Shown piece after piece: positions 1-6,754 of a stretch of 64,000 nt of DNA. Location of the stretch: assembly GCA_003021085.1 (NCBI GenBank), contig PXRE01000015.1, positions 97,234 to 161,233 on the forward strand, written 5' to 3'. The stretch is from Halobacteriales archaeon QS_1_68_20. GTDB taxonomy: Archaea > Halobacteriota > Halobacteria > Halobacteriales > PXRE01. A program made the translations under genes and the position numbers. Each line of letters opens with the position of its first letter. Position 1 is the first letter of the stretch. A model generated the notes under the pieces. It had not been told where the DNA came from and ran no database searches. It saw only the letters and a program-made list of their open reading frames with translations.

Positions 1-86
1 GCGAGGAAACACCGCGCCCCCTATTCTTTCAGCCCGAGGTCCTGTAACAGGCTGATCGTCTCGTATTTAGTGTGATCTCCTGACAT
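1..86 (-). pseudogene. TrmB-family regulator, N-terminal remnant with in-frame stop
   Basis: Reading leftwards from ATG at 84-86, the sequence encodes MSGDHTKYETISLLQDLGLK and then Glu and TAG (21-23). LLQDLGLKEYEA is the usual opening of haloarchaeal TrmB/sugar-specific winged-helix regulators. Beyond the stop the same frame continues as GARCFLA, matching the expected EARCFVAL, so the stop replaces the conserved Tyr. I infer a nonsense mutation in a gene that continues outside the window. The family assignment rests on only about 28 residues, so confidence is moderate. Confidence 0.5.
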
Positions 87-220
87 CGGCCCAACCACGA
101 TCCATACGTGATGGTGGCGTCCGCCTGGCCCAACCACGATGGGTACGCCGACTGCCATATCACGGTGGCAGTTTCACTCGTTCGACGGGTCACGTCCGGT
201 TCTAGGCCCTGGCCGAACGA

Positions 221-517
221 CTATCCCGTCTCCGTCGATCCGGACCGGATAGCCACCGATAGTGAACGATATCGCCCACCCGTCTCTGTGCACCTCAGAC
301 CACTCTCTGTGCACCTCGCAACGAGTCTGTCGAGGGCATCGGGGTCGACGCTATCACTCGGGGTGATCTCTTGGGCTCGTGAGAGGGCAACGGGGTCGGT
401 ATCCTCGACGAGAGCGATCGCTTCGACGACGGCGGTGCTGGGATCGGACGTCGTCCAGTCGTACTCGCTCCGGATCAGTTCCTCCGAACCGTCGTGGTCC
501 CGACCGGTCCAAACCAT
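221..517 (-). CDS. HalOD1 output-domain protein
   Basis: A 98-residue protein with the layout of the haloarchaeal output domain HalOD1: an N-terminal SEYDW segment, a helix around residues 28-40 (STAVVEAIALVEDTDP), a middle segment ending SVDPDALDRLV, and a C-terminal beta strand (SLSVAIRSG). HalOD1 proteins are small stand-alone or receiver-linked modules of unknown output function in Halobacteria. ATG at 515-517 is the only sensible start. It stands alone between two non-coding gaps. The C-terminus is slightly short for the domain, which usually ends in a hydrophobic strand after the Gly turn. Confidence 0.75.
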   Translation of the reverse strand: MVWTGRDHDGSEELIRSEYDWTTSDPSTAVVEAIALVEDTDPVALSRAQEITPSDSVDPDALDRLVARCTESGLRCTETGGRYRSLSVAIRSGSTETG

Positions 518-765
518 ACTTGAGGCACGTTGTCACTACCCAAAAGGCGTTTTGTGATAATCCGAGTAACAGTGGCGTCCCATGTGGATGGGTTAGTCGG
601 TCCCCTCGTCGTCTGGAACGAGGTCGTCTACCCCGCGGGCGTGAGGTTGCGTCGAGAGGAATGCTCGAATCCGTCCGTCGTCGTCCGTTATCGCTGGCCC
701 CTTCCCGACCCAGGGTACCGTCGCCGTCGAAGTAAAACGGGGGTTTCACCCACACCGTACAGCAA

Positions 766-1098
766 CTACAACCACTCTTCCGGTAGTTCGTCTCGACTCT
801 CGTATAACATCGTCAACAGGGGTTCGATCTCGCCGAACTGTGGCCCCTGGCTCACGTAGTCGGTGTTCTGGTTCCACCGGATGAACCCCTTCCCCTCCAG
901 TTTCGGCAGGTGAGTGTGACGCATGTCGACCAGCGATTCGGGCGAATCGGCGGTGTCGACGAACTCGGAGGCGTCGATCGGTTCCTTCCCGAACGGCGTC
1001 CCGTCGAGCAACGTGATGAGGAGGCGCCGCCGTGCCAGATTAGCGACAGCTTCCAGCTGTACGTCGGGCCGAGGCCGTGCATCGATGGACGAGTTCAC
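766..1098 (-). CDS. DUF7344-type winged-helix regulator
   Basis: A 110-residue protein with an N-terminal helix-turn-helix: LARRRLLITLLDG (residues 22-34) is the first helix seen in haloarchaeal ArsR-like DUF7344 proteins, and MRHTHLPKLEGKGFIRWNQ (residues 59-77) is the recognition helix and wing. It is probably a DNA-binding repressor or activator with no visible ligand domain. The start is GTG at 1098. On the minus strand a TATA-like GGTTTATTC lies about 28 bases upstream, implying a leaderless transcript. The target is not known. A paralogous protein of the same type follows at 1372 on the other strand. Confidence 0.75.
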   Translation of the reverse strand: MNSSIDARPRPDVQLEAVANLARRRLLITLLDGTPFGKEPIDASEFVDTADSPESLVDMRHTHLPKLEGKGFIRWNQNTDYVSQGPQFGEIEPLLTMLYESRDELPEEWL

Positions 1099-1371
1099 GG
1101 CCTGGATCTATGCTTCCGACGTGAATAAACCCGTAGAGTTTTGAGGATGTGGGGTTGTTTTGAGGAATTGAGTGAAATGCTGGTCTCGGCGTGTACTCGG
1201 ACGGGAGTCGACGGCCCCCGGAATCTTCAACGTTCGCAAAACCGCCCGTGGGACGGCCGATTTCGCAACGTCGGGGACGTTCGAGACGAACGCCGCCAGG
1301 CGGCCGACCCGTCGTCGAACGCCGAAGCAGTTTGGTGATCACCTTTCGCCTGCTGGTAGCCTCTGGATGGT

Positions 1372-1767
1372 ATGAACCAGAAGGGAGTCGGCCGAAGCGA
1401 CGACCCCCGTGACCGCCACACCGAGGCAATCGACGGCACCGACCGGATCGACCCCACGGACGCGTTCGAGGCGCTGAGCGAGCGCGAACGACAGTACGCC
1501 GTCCACTACCTCGCCGAGAACGACGTCGCCACCCTGGGCGAACTCGCCGAACCGATCGCCACCCTGGGCGAACTCGCCGAACCGATCGCCGGCCGGGACG
1601 ACGTGCCGGGCGACGCCGAGGGCATCGCGACCGCGCTCCACCACGGCCACCTGCCGAAACTGGACGCGGTCGGCCTGGTCGACTACGACCCGGGTTCCCG
1701 GACGGTGACGTGCCAGCCCGAACTGACGTCGGTGACGCCGTACCTCCCCGAGAGCGCGGTTCGCTGA
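1372..1767 (+). CDS. DUF7344-like winged-helix protein with internal duplication
   Basis: A 131-residue protein. Residues 32-49 (AFEALSERERQYAVHYL) open a winged helix, and residues 92-107 (ALHHGHLPKLDAVGLV) give the recognition helix typical of haloarchaeal DUF7344 regulators. The C-terminal strand is DYDPGSRTVTC. A perfect 30-bp tandem duplication at 1531-1590 repeats ATLGELAEPI between helix 1 and helix 2. This adds ten residues exactly where the family has one copy, so the HTH may be distorted. ATG at 1372 is preceded by a gap without a gene. Function as a transcription regulator is inferred from fold only. Confidence 0.65.
   Translation: MNQKGVGRSDDPRDRHTEAIDGTDRIDPTDAFEALSERERQYAVHYLAENDVATLGELAEPIATLGELAEPIAGRDDVPGDAEGIATALHHGHLPKLDAVGLVDYDPGSRTVTCQPELTSVTPYLPESAVR
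1531..1590 (+). repeat. Perfect 30-bp tandem duplication
   Basis: Bases 1531-1560 and 1561-1590 are identical. The unit is in frame and doubles the peptide ATLGELAEPI inside the winged-helix gene at 1372-1767. Confidence 0.95.
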
Positions 1768-1951
1768 CCTGCCGGCCACTGACGACGAGCGAATCCGCCT
1801 GCTTCCGGACGGTCGCCAATCGACGTGTGTTCCGGTAGCCGTCGTCGCCTCCGGCGTGACCGGTGGCGCGAAGCGGCCCGGGGCCACGCCGTGGACGGCA
1901 CCGCCGCTGGTCGGCGGATAAACCGAGAAATGCGCCCGGAAACCCGCGGAG

Positions 1952-2146
1952 TTAGACCCGCTGGAGGTTCGTCGCGCGCGGACCCTTCGGGCTCGACTCG
2001 ATGTCGAACTCGACGTCCTGTCCTTCTTCGAGATCCGGTCCGCCGACGTCCTCCATGTGGAAGAAGATGTCGTCGTCCGCCTCGTCCGTTTCGATGAAAC
2101 CGTAGCCCTTCCGATCGTGGAAGAACTCGACCGTACCGTTTGCCAT
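1952..2146 (-). CDS. cspA: Cold-shock domain protein
   Basis: A 64-residue single cold-shock domain protein. RNP1 is visible as KGYGFIE (residues 13-19) and RNP2 as DIFFHM (residues 26-31), the single-strand nucleic-acid binding face. The family length is 64-70, so the protein is complete. It probably acts as an RNA/DNA chaperone. ATG at 2146 faces a 90-base spacer shared with the divergent Hsp20-like gene; such stress-gene pairing is common but co-regulation is not shown. Haloarchaea carry several cspA paralogues. Confidence 0.95.
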   Translation of the reverse strand: MANGTVEFFHDRKGYGFIETDEADDDIFFHMEDVGGPDLEEGQDVEFDIESSPKGPRATNLQRV

Positions 2147-2293
2147 TAGCTGTTAACTCCGAACAGTCATACCGGGCCCACGCGGATAAGGCTACCTATT
2201 GCGGCACCCCACTTCCTCCCCGGTCGAGAACGGCCATAGAAACCCGAAAACGCCCCGGAAGACCAACCCAGCGGGTTCGTCCTCAGCGTCGAG

Positions 2294-2536
2294 TTGCCGG
2301 GCTTCGATCCCGAGGAGATGACGGTCTCCTGGGACGACGCCGTGCTCAACATCGCCGCCGAACACGAGGACGAACAGCACGGCCAGCCCAAGACCTACCA
2401 CCGCCGGTTCCGGTTCCCGAAGTCGGTCGACGACGAGGAGATCACGGCCCGGTACAACAACGGCATCATCGAGGTCCGACGGCCGGTCGAAGTCGGCGCG
2501 ACGGTCACCGGCACGGAGATCGAAGTCCAGTCCTGA
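2294..2536 (+). CDS. Small Hsp20/alpha-crystallin protein, start codon unclear
   Basis: The reading frame encodes a nearly complete alpha-crystallin domain: VELPGFDPEEMTVSW, then VLNIAAEHE, YHRRFRFPKSVDDE and the C-terminal strand NGIIEVRRPV. Hsp20 proteins are ATP-independent holdases. The only initiation codon in frame is TTG at 2294, yet clear homology (SGFVLSV) begins upstream and the frame stays open back to 2240, after TAG at 2237-2239, with no ATG or GTG. So either translation starts at a rare TTG and loses the first strand, or the 5' end has been damaged by a small indel. The product would be 80 residues from the TTG. Confidence 0.6.
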   Translation: MPGFDPEEMTVSWDDAVLNIAAEHEDEQHGQPKTYHRRFRFPKSVDDEEITARYNNGIIEVRRPVEVGATVTGTEIEVQS

Positions 2537-2543
2537 GCCCACG

Positions 2544-2584
2544 TCGGGTTCACCACCCGATCTCTCGACTCGGCGCCGTTTTTT
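2544..2584 (+). terminator. Hairpin and T-run after the Hsp20-like gene
   Basis: A 6-bp inverted repeat with a 5-base loop (2544-2560, TCGGGT/ACCCGA) is followed about 20 bases later by six T residues (2579-2584). Archaeal termination mainly needs the T-run. The position, just past the stop at 2536, fits. Confidence 0.4.
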
Positions 2585-2700
2585 CGTCGGTCGACCTCGA
2601 CGTTTCGGGGGGACCCGTCGAGAACGCGGTTCCGGTGTCCCTGCTCGAGCGGTCTGCCGTAGGTACGACTTTTAACAGTCCCCGGGTGATACGTCACCCC

Positions 2701-3246
2701 ATGACAGACGTCGTCATCGTCGGTGGCGGCCCCGCGGGGCTGAGCGCCGCGCTGTTCACGGCCAAAAACGACCTGGAGACGGTCGTGTTCGACGCGGACG
2801 AAACCTGGATGCACAAGGCCCACCTCTACAACTACCTCGGCATCGAGAGCATCGACGGGTCCGAGTTCATGGAAGCGGCCCGCGAGCACGTCGAGGCCCA
2901 CGGCGCGACCATCCGCGAGGAGGTCGTCGAGGCCGTCGGGCGTCACGACGGCGGTTTCGTCGTCGAGACGGACGCCGACGACTACGACGCCCGGTACCTC
3001 GTGTTGGCCACGGGGACCGACCGCGAACTGGCCGAGCAACTGGGCTGTGAGACGACCGAGGACGGCACCGTCGCGGTCGGCCTCGACATGGAGACCAGCG
3101 TCGAGAACGCCTACGCCACAGGCGGGATGGTCCGGGATCGGACCTGGCAGGCCGTCATCTCCGCGGGCGACGGCGGTGCCGCCGCCCTGGACGTACTCAG
3201 CAAGGAGGCGGGCGAACCGTTCCACGACTTCGACTCGCCCGAGTGA
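2701..3246 (+). CDS. Single-domain FAD-dependent oxidoreductase (TrxB-like)
   Basis: A 181-residue flavoprotein. The N-terminus has the dinucleotide-binding VVIVGGGPAGLSAAL (residues 4-18), and residues 92-98 (VLATGTD) with ENAYATGG near residues 137-144 form the second FAD contact. It resembles the FAD half of thioredoxin reductase but lacks both the NADPH-binding insert and the redox CxxC. Haloarchaea have several such short proteins of unknown partner. ATG at 2701 is preceded by TACGACTTTTAACAG, a TATA-like site about 30 bases upstream. No electron donor can be deduced. Confidence 0.8.
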   Translation: MTDVVIVGGGPAGLSAALFTAKNDLETVVFDADETWMHKAHLYNYLGIESIDGSEFMEAAREHVEAHGATIREEVVEAVGRHDGGFVVETDADDYDARYLVLATGTDRELAEQLGCETTEDGTVAVGLDMETSVENAYATGGMVRDRTWQAVISAGDGGAAALDVLSKEAGEPFHDFDSPE

Positions 3247-3300
3247 CCGGTCGACGGGCGGTCGGTCCGGGGCGGCCGGTCGCGCCGACGAGCGATCCCG

Positions 3301-3624
3301 CTACCGGTCGCGGGGGCGGTCGACCCCGTTCGGGACCGCTCGATCACTCGTCGAGAGGTCGACGTCCTCGCCGTCGAAGCTGAGGACCACCTCGTCGACC
3401 GTGCGGCGGTAGACCGACGAGCGGCGACCGCGGTCCGAGAGCTGTCTGCCCACCTCCTCCAGCAGGCCGGCCTCGACGAGCGCCTCGATGCGCCGGTAGC
3501 AGGTGGCGATGGGGATGTCGAGGTGGTCGCTGACTTCGCGGGCCGACCGGGGTTCGTGCGTCGCCCGGAGGAGCTCCAGACTGTACTTCTCGCCCAAGAC
3601 GGCCAGCAGGTCCTCGTCGTCCAT
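3301..3624 (-). CDS. Winged-helix transcription regulator next to cheW
   Basis: A 107-residue ArsR/TrmB-like DNA-binding protein: YSLELLRATHEPRSAREVSD (residues 14-33) begins the HTH and PIATCYRRIEALVEAGLL (residues 38-55) is the recognition helix. The C-terminal part (VLSFDGEDVDLST) resembles the short beta wing of haloarchaeal HTH proteins. ATG at 3624 lies two bases after the stop of the upstream cheW gene, so both form one minus-strand operon. It may couple gene expression to the taxis genes, but that is inference from position. Confidence 0.8.
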   Translation of the reverse strand: MDDEDLLAVLGEKYSLELLRATHEPRSAREVSDHLDIPIATCYRRIEALVEAGLLEEVGRQLSDRGRRSSVYRRTVDEVVLSFDGEDVDLSTSDRAVPNGVDRPRDR

Positions 3625-3626
3625 CC

Positions 3627-4037
3627 CTAGAAGACTTCGGTCGGGTCGACCCAGATGACCATCCTGTCGTCGGGCCGTAACGCGCCGTGGACCCCCACTC
3701 CGTCGACGTCCTCGTCGACGTCCTCGCGCGAGACGGTCAGGACGTCGTGGACGCTGTCGACCAGCCACCCCGTCGTCTTCTCGTCGTCGCCGATGTCGGG
3801 AACCATGACGACGATCCGCTCGCCCGCGGGATCGCCGTCGACGCCGAAGACCGTCTTCGGGTCACGGACCTGCAGGCTCTCCCCGCGGAGGTCCATCACG
3901 CCGACGACGTAGTCGGGGGCGTTCGGGACGGAGGTCAGTTCCTCCCGGCCGACGATCTCGGACACGTAGCTGATGTCGACGCAGTACCGCTCGCCGTCGA
4001 GGCCGAACTCCAGGACGTCGGTGGAATCGGTCGCCAT
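3627..4037 (-). CDS. cheW: CheW chemotaxis adaptor (copy 1)
   Basis: A 136-residue CheW domain protein that would bridge transducers and the CheA kinase at the membrane. The VLEFGLDGERYCVDISYV opening and VVGVMDLRGESLQVRDPK (residues 44-61) are the SH3-like core signatures. ATG at 4037 is preferred over upstream in-frame codons because a TATA-like GGTTTATG lies at about 4069-4078 (minus strand) and the conserved domain starts directly after it. It is the first gene of a two-gene operon with a winged-helix regulator and is divergent from the second cheW at 4505. Confidence 0.93.
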   Translation of the reverse strand: MATDSTDVLEFGLDGERYCVDISYVSEIVGREELTSVPNAPDYVVGVMDLRGESLQVRDPKTVFGVDGDPAGERIVVMVPDIGDDEKTTGWLVDSVHDVLTVSREDVDEDVDGVGVHGALRPDDRMVIWVDPTEVF

Positions 4038-4504
4038 ACCTTCGCTCTCCCTGGGGTTCTCACCGAGAAACATAAACCTTGGTGGCCCTGGCTCGTCGGG
4101 ACCATTCTCCTTGCGCGCGTACTTTGCGGTCGGTAGCTCCGACCTCAGTTTGGACGGGGACATATGGAAGCTAGCGCGCGCTCTCTGTCGACGGAATCTT
4201 AGACGGCAACAGTCAGAAAGCCCCCGCGGGCTCGACTCGCGCGGCTCGCTGTGGTCCTCCCTCCGTTGCGGTGCTTACCGCGCGAGAGCGAAGCTCTCGC
4301 CAACCCCGGGACCCAAGCGCTCCGGGGACTTTCTGCGTGTTGTCGACCGAAAAACTGCCGCGTAAGCGCGACCGAAGCGGTCCAGGGGCTTTCGACGTAG
4401 TGGTGGAGGTTCTAGACCGGAGAGAACGACTGGTCCGAACCTGCCAATCCGGACAGACGTTCCGGTCGTCAACGTTTTAGTGTTCGCGCTGGCAGGTGTC
4501 CCTA
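4038..4504. other. Intergenic region between the two divergent cheW genes
   Basis: No credible gene is seen in this 467-base stretch. It holds outward promoters for both cheW genes: GGTTTATG on the minus strand near 4070, and ACGTTTTAG at about 4471-4480 on the plus strand, roughly 28 bases before ATG 4505. It also holds a copy of a dispersed repeat at 4207-4237. Confidence 0.7.
4207..4237 (+). repeat. Dispersed repeat, copy A
   Basis: 31 bases centred on AAAGCCCCCGCGGGCT match 28231-28261 at 30 of 31 positions. A looser similarity (CTCGCTGTGGTCCTC versus CTCGCTGCGGTCCTC) follows in both copies. Both copies are intergenic. Confidence 0.85.
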
Positions 4505-5023
4505 ATGGCCGCCGAAGCAACAGAAGGGACGGAGCGTCAGGAGCCGACCGTCCGGGTGGTGGAGTTCACGCTGGGCGGCGAGCGGTTCGCCGTCCACGTC
4601 ACCGACGTGGACAACATCGAGGACCCGGAAGGAGTCACCCGGATCCCCCGCACCGGCGAAGCCATCGAAGGGGTGATGGACCTCCGCGGAGAGATCACCG
4701 CGATCATCGACCCCCGGGTCCACCTCGACGTCGACGCGGAACCGACCACCGAGGAACAGCAGGTCCTGGTGCTGGACCAGTCGAAGGACAAGCAGAAACT
4801 CGGCTTCAGGGTCGACCGCATCCACGGCGTCGAGAACTACCCCGAGAGCGCCGTCGAGGACACCGAGGACTTCCCGGAACTGGACTCCACGGGCGTGCAA
4901 CGTCAGGCCATCCGGGCCATCATCCGCGGCCCCTCAGAGGAGTCTGACTTCGAACCGATCGGACTCGTTGACGCCGACGAGATCGTCCGCCTGTCCCGGC
5001 AGGGCCGCGGCGCCGGCCGCTGA
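4505..5023 (+). CDS. cheW: CheW chemotaxis adaptor (copy 2)
   Basis: A 172-residue CheW protein with EFTLGGERFAVHVTDVDNI (residues 19-37) and EGVMDLRGEITAIIDPRVHL (residues 57-76). These are the two hallmark stretches of the CheW beta barrel that contacts CheA domain P5 and the receptor tips. ATG at 4505 fits a promoter about 28 bases upstream. It has a longer C-terminal tail than copy 1, ending in basic GRGAGR. It sits upstream of the cheY-cheR operon but is separated from it by 196 bases with a separate promoter. Confidence 0.93.
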   Translation: MAAEATEGTERQEPTVRVVEFTLGGERFAVHVTDVDNIEDPEGVTRIPRTGEAIEGVMDLRGEITAIIDPRVHLDVDAEPTTEEQQVLVLDQSKDKQKLGFRVDRIHGVENYPESAVEDTEDFPELDSTGVQRQAIRAIIRGPSEESDFEPIGLVDADEIVRLSRQGRGAGR

Positions 5024-5180
5024 GGACCCGAACTGCCCAACTCGTCCGCTCCGTTCCGCGGACTGGCCGATTCTTCGCCGTCTCGTCGATTCCAGAGAGC
5101 GACGACCGTCACCACCCGACGGTCCGGTCGCAACCGGCCGGTAGGGGAAAAATTATCGATTCTGATAATCTGGCGATAGC

Positions 5181-5190
5181 ATTTATAACC
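5181..5190 (+). promoter_or_regulatory. Promoter of the cheY-cheR operon
   Basis: ATTTATAACC is a good archaeal TATA box in an AT-rich patch (5150-5190) of an otherwise GC-rich region. It implies a transcript start near 5210, ten bases before cheY. Confidence 0.6.
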
Positions 5191-5219
5191 TCCCTGACCG
5201 AATGGCATGTAGGTGTACC

Positions 5220-5582
5220 ATGTCGCAAGGGGTCCTCATCGTCGACGACTCTCATTTTATGCGGAACCTGCTCACCCAGATACTCGAGGGCGAGTTCGAC
5301 ATCGTGGGTGAGGCATCGAACGGCGCCGAGGCCGTGAAGATGTACAAGGAACAGGAACCGGACATCGTCATGATGGACGTCGTCATGCCCAAATGCAACG
5401 GCATCAAGGCGACGGCAGCCATCAAGAAACTCGACCCGAACGCGCGGGTCATCATGTGTACCAGCGTCGGCCAGCGCGAGAAGATGAAGCTCGCGGTCAA
5501 GGCCGGCGCCGACGGCTACGTTACGAAGCCGTTCGAGGAAGAGTCCGTGATGAAGGCGCTCAGAGATGTCGTCCCGGCATGA
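5220..5582 (+). CDS. cheY: CheY response regulator
   Basis: A 120-residue single receiver domain. Acidic pocket residues are Asp9-Asp10 and the phosphoacceptor is Asp53 in MMDVVMPK. Thr81/Ser82 and Lys103 (VTKPF) complete the switch set. In archaea phospho-CheY acts on the archaellum motor through CheF adaptors, which are not in this window. ATG at 5220 follows the TATA box at 5181-5190. It is the first gene of a seven-gene operon and overlaps cheB by four bases (ATGA). Confidence 0.96.
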   Translation: MSQGVLIVDDSHFMRNLLTQILEGEFDIVGEASNGAEAVKMYKEQEPDIVMMDVVMPKCNGIKATAAIKKLDPNARVIMCTSVGQREKMKLAVKAGADGYVTKPFEEESVMKALRDVVPA

Positions 5583-6754
5583 CGCGCGCCCTCGTCGTCG
5601 ACGACTCGCAGTTCATGCGGACTGTCGTCGGGAACGCCCTGGAGGACCAGGGATTCGAGGTCGTCGAGGCGAGTAACGGCAAACAGGCGGTCGAATCGGC
5701 CGAAAAAGAGGAGTTCGACGTGATCACGATGGACGTAGCCATGCCGAAGATGGGCGGGATCGAGGCGACCGAGCGCATCATGGAGCGGTCACCGACGCCG
5801 ATCCTAATGGTCTCCGCGCACACCGAGGTGGGCGCCGACGCGACGCTGGACGCCCTGGAACGTGGCGCGGTCGACTTCCTGGCGAAGCCGGGGGGTGAGG
5901 CCTCCATCGAGGCCGGTACGATCAAGGACGACCTCGTCGAGAAGGTCGAGGCGGTCACTTCGGCCGACCTGGACGCTCTGGAACCGGTGCCGACGGTCAA
6001 CCAGGCCGAGGTCGACGCCGCCGAGAGCGGCGACGGCGAGACGATGTCCGTCTCCGCCAGCGCCGCCGAACCCGAGACCGACGCGACCGTCGATCCGCAC
6101 ACGCCGTCGGTCGGCGAGATCTCCAGCGTCATCGAGGAGAAGATCGCCCGGGAGTACGTCGAGAACCCGACCATCGTCGTCGGGGCCTCGACCGGCGGGC
6201 CGAAACTCGTCAGCGCGATCCTGCGCGACCTCCCTCGTGCGCTCGACGCGCGCGTGCTGGTGATCCAGCACATGCCCAAGAGCTTCACCGGCCGGTTCGC
6301 GGAACGGCTCGACGCCGTCTCCGCGTACTCGGTCGCGGAAGCCGAGGACGGCGAGCGCATCGGCGGCGGGGAGGTCCGCATCGCCAGGGGCGACTCCCAC
6401 CTGGAGGTGCCCAGTTACTCCAGCGGCCGCGTTCGACTGCAACTGGTCGACGACGAACCCGTCCACGGCGTCAAGCCGTCCATCGACGTGGCGATGCAGT
6501 CGGTCGCCGAGACCATCGACGATCCGGTCGTCGGGGTCGCGCTGACCGGCATGGGCGAGGACGGGGCCGCCGGCATCCGCGCGATCAAGGAGGCCGGCGG
6601 CCACACGGTCGTCCAGGACGAGGAGACCAGCCCCGTCTTCGGCATCCCGAAACAGGCGATCGAGACGGGCTGCGTCGACGAGGTGCTGCCGGCGGAACGA
6701 CTCGTCGACGGACTCCTCTCTATCCTCTCCCGGGAGGGTGATGACGATGGATGA
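5579..6754 (+). CDS. cheB: CheB protein-glutamate methylesterase/deamidase
   Basis: A 391-residue protein with a receiver domain (Asp52 phosphoacceptor, LAKP lysine near 103), a linker of about 60 acidic residues, and a methylesterase domain from about residue 195. The catalytic triad is visible as Ser204 (GASTGG), His231 (IQHMPKSF) and Asp328 (TGMGEDGA). It removes methyl groups from transducers during adaptation. ATG overlaps the cheY stop by four bases, and its end overlaps cheA by eight. Length and motifs are normal. Confidence 0.97.
   Translation: MTRALVVDDSQFMRTVVGNALEDQGFEVVEASNGKQAVESAEKEEFDVITMDVAMPKMGGIEATERIMERSPTPILMVSAHTEVGADATLDALERGAVDFLAKPGGEASIEAGTIKDDLVEKVEAVTSADLDALEPVPTVNQAEVDAAESGDGETMSVSASAAEPETDATVDPHTPSVGEISSVIEEKIAREYVENPTIVVGASTGGPKLVSAILRDLPRALDARVLVIQHMPKSFTGRFAERLDAVSAYSVAEAEDGERIGGGEVRIARGDSHLEVPSYSSGRVRLQLVDDEPVHGVKPSIDVAMQSVAETIDDPVVGVALTGMGEDGAAGIRAIKEAGGHTVVQDEETSPVFGIPKQAIETGCVDEVLPAERLVDGLLSILSREGDDDG

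Noticed and set aside
88..140. 14-bp direct repeat GGCCCAACCACGAT (88-101 and 127-140)
   Set aside because: Only two short copies with no gene or promoter logic; could be chance in a decayed region.
728..752. ORB-like word AAAACGGGGGT that might mark a replication origin
   Set aside because: A single weak match, no inverted partner and no orc1/cdc6 gene in the window.
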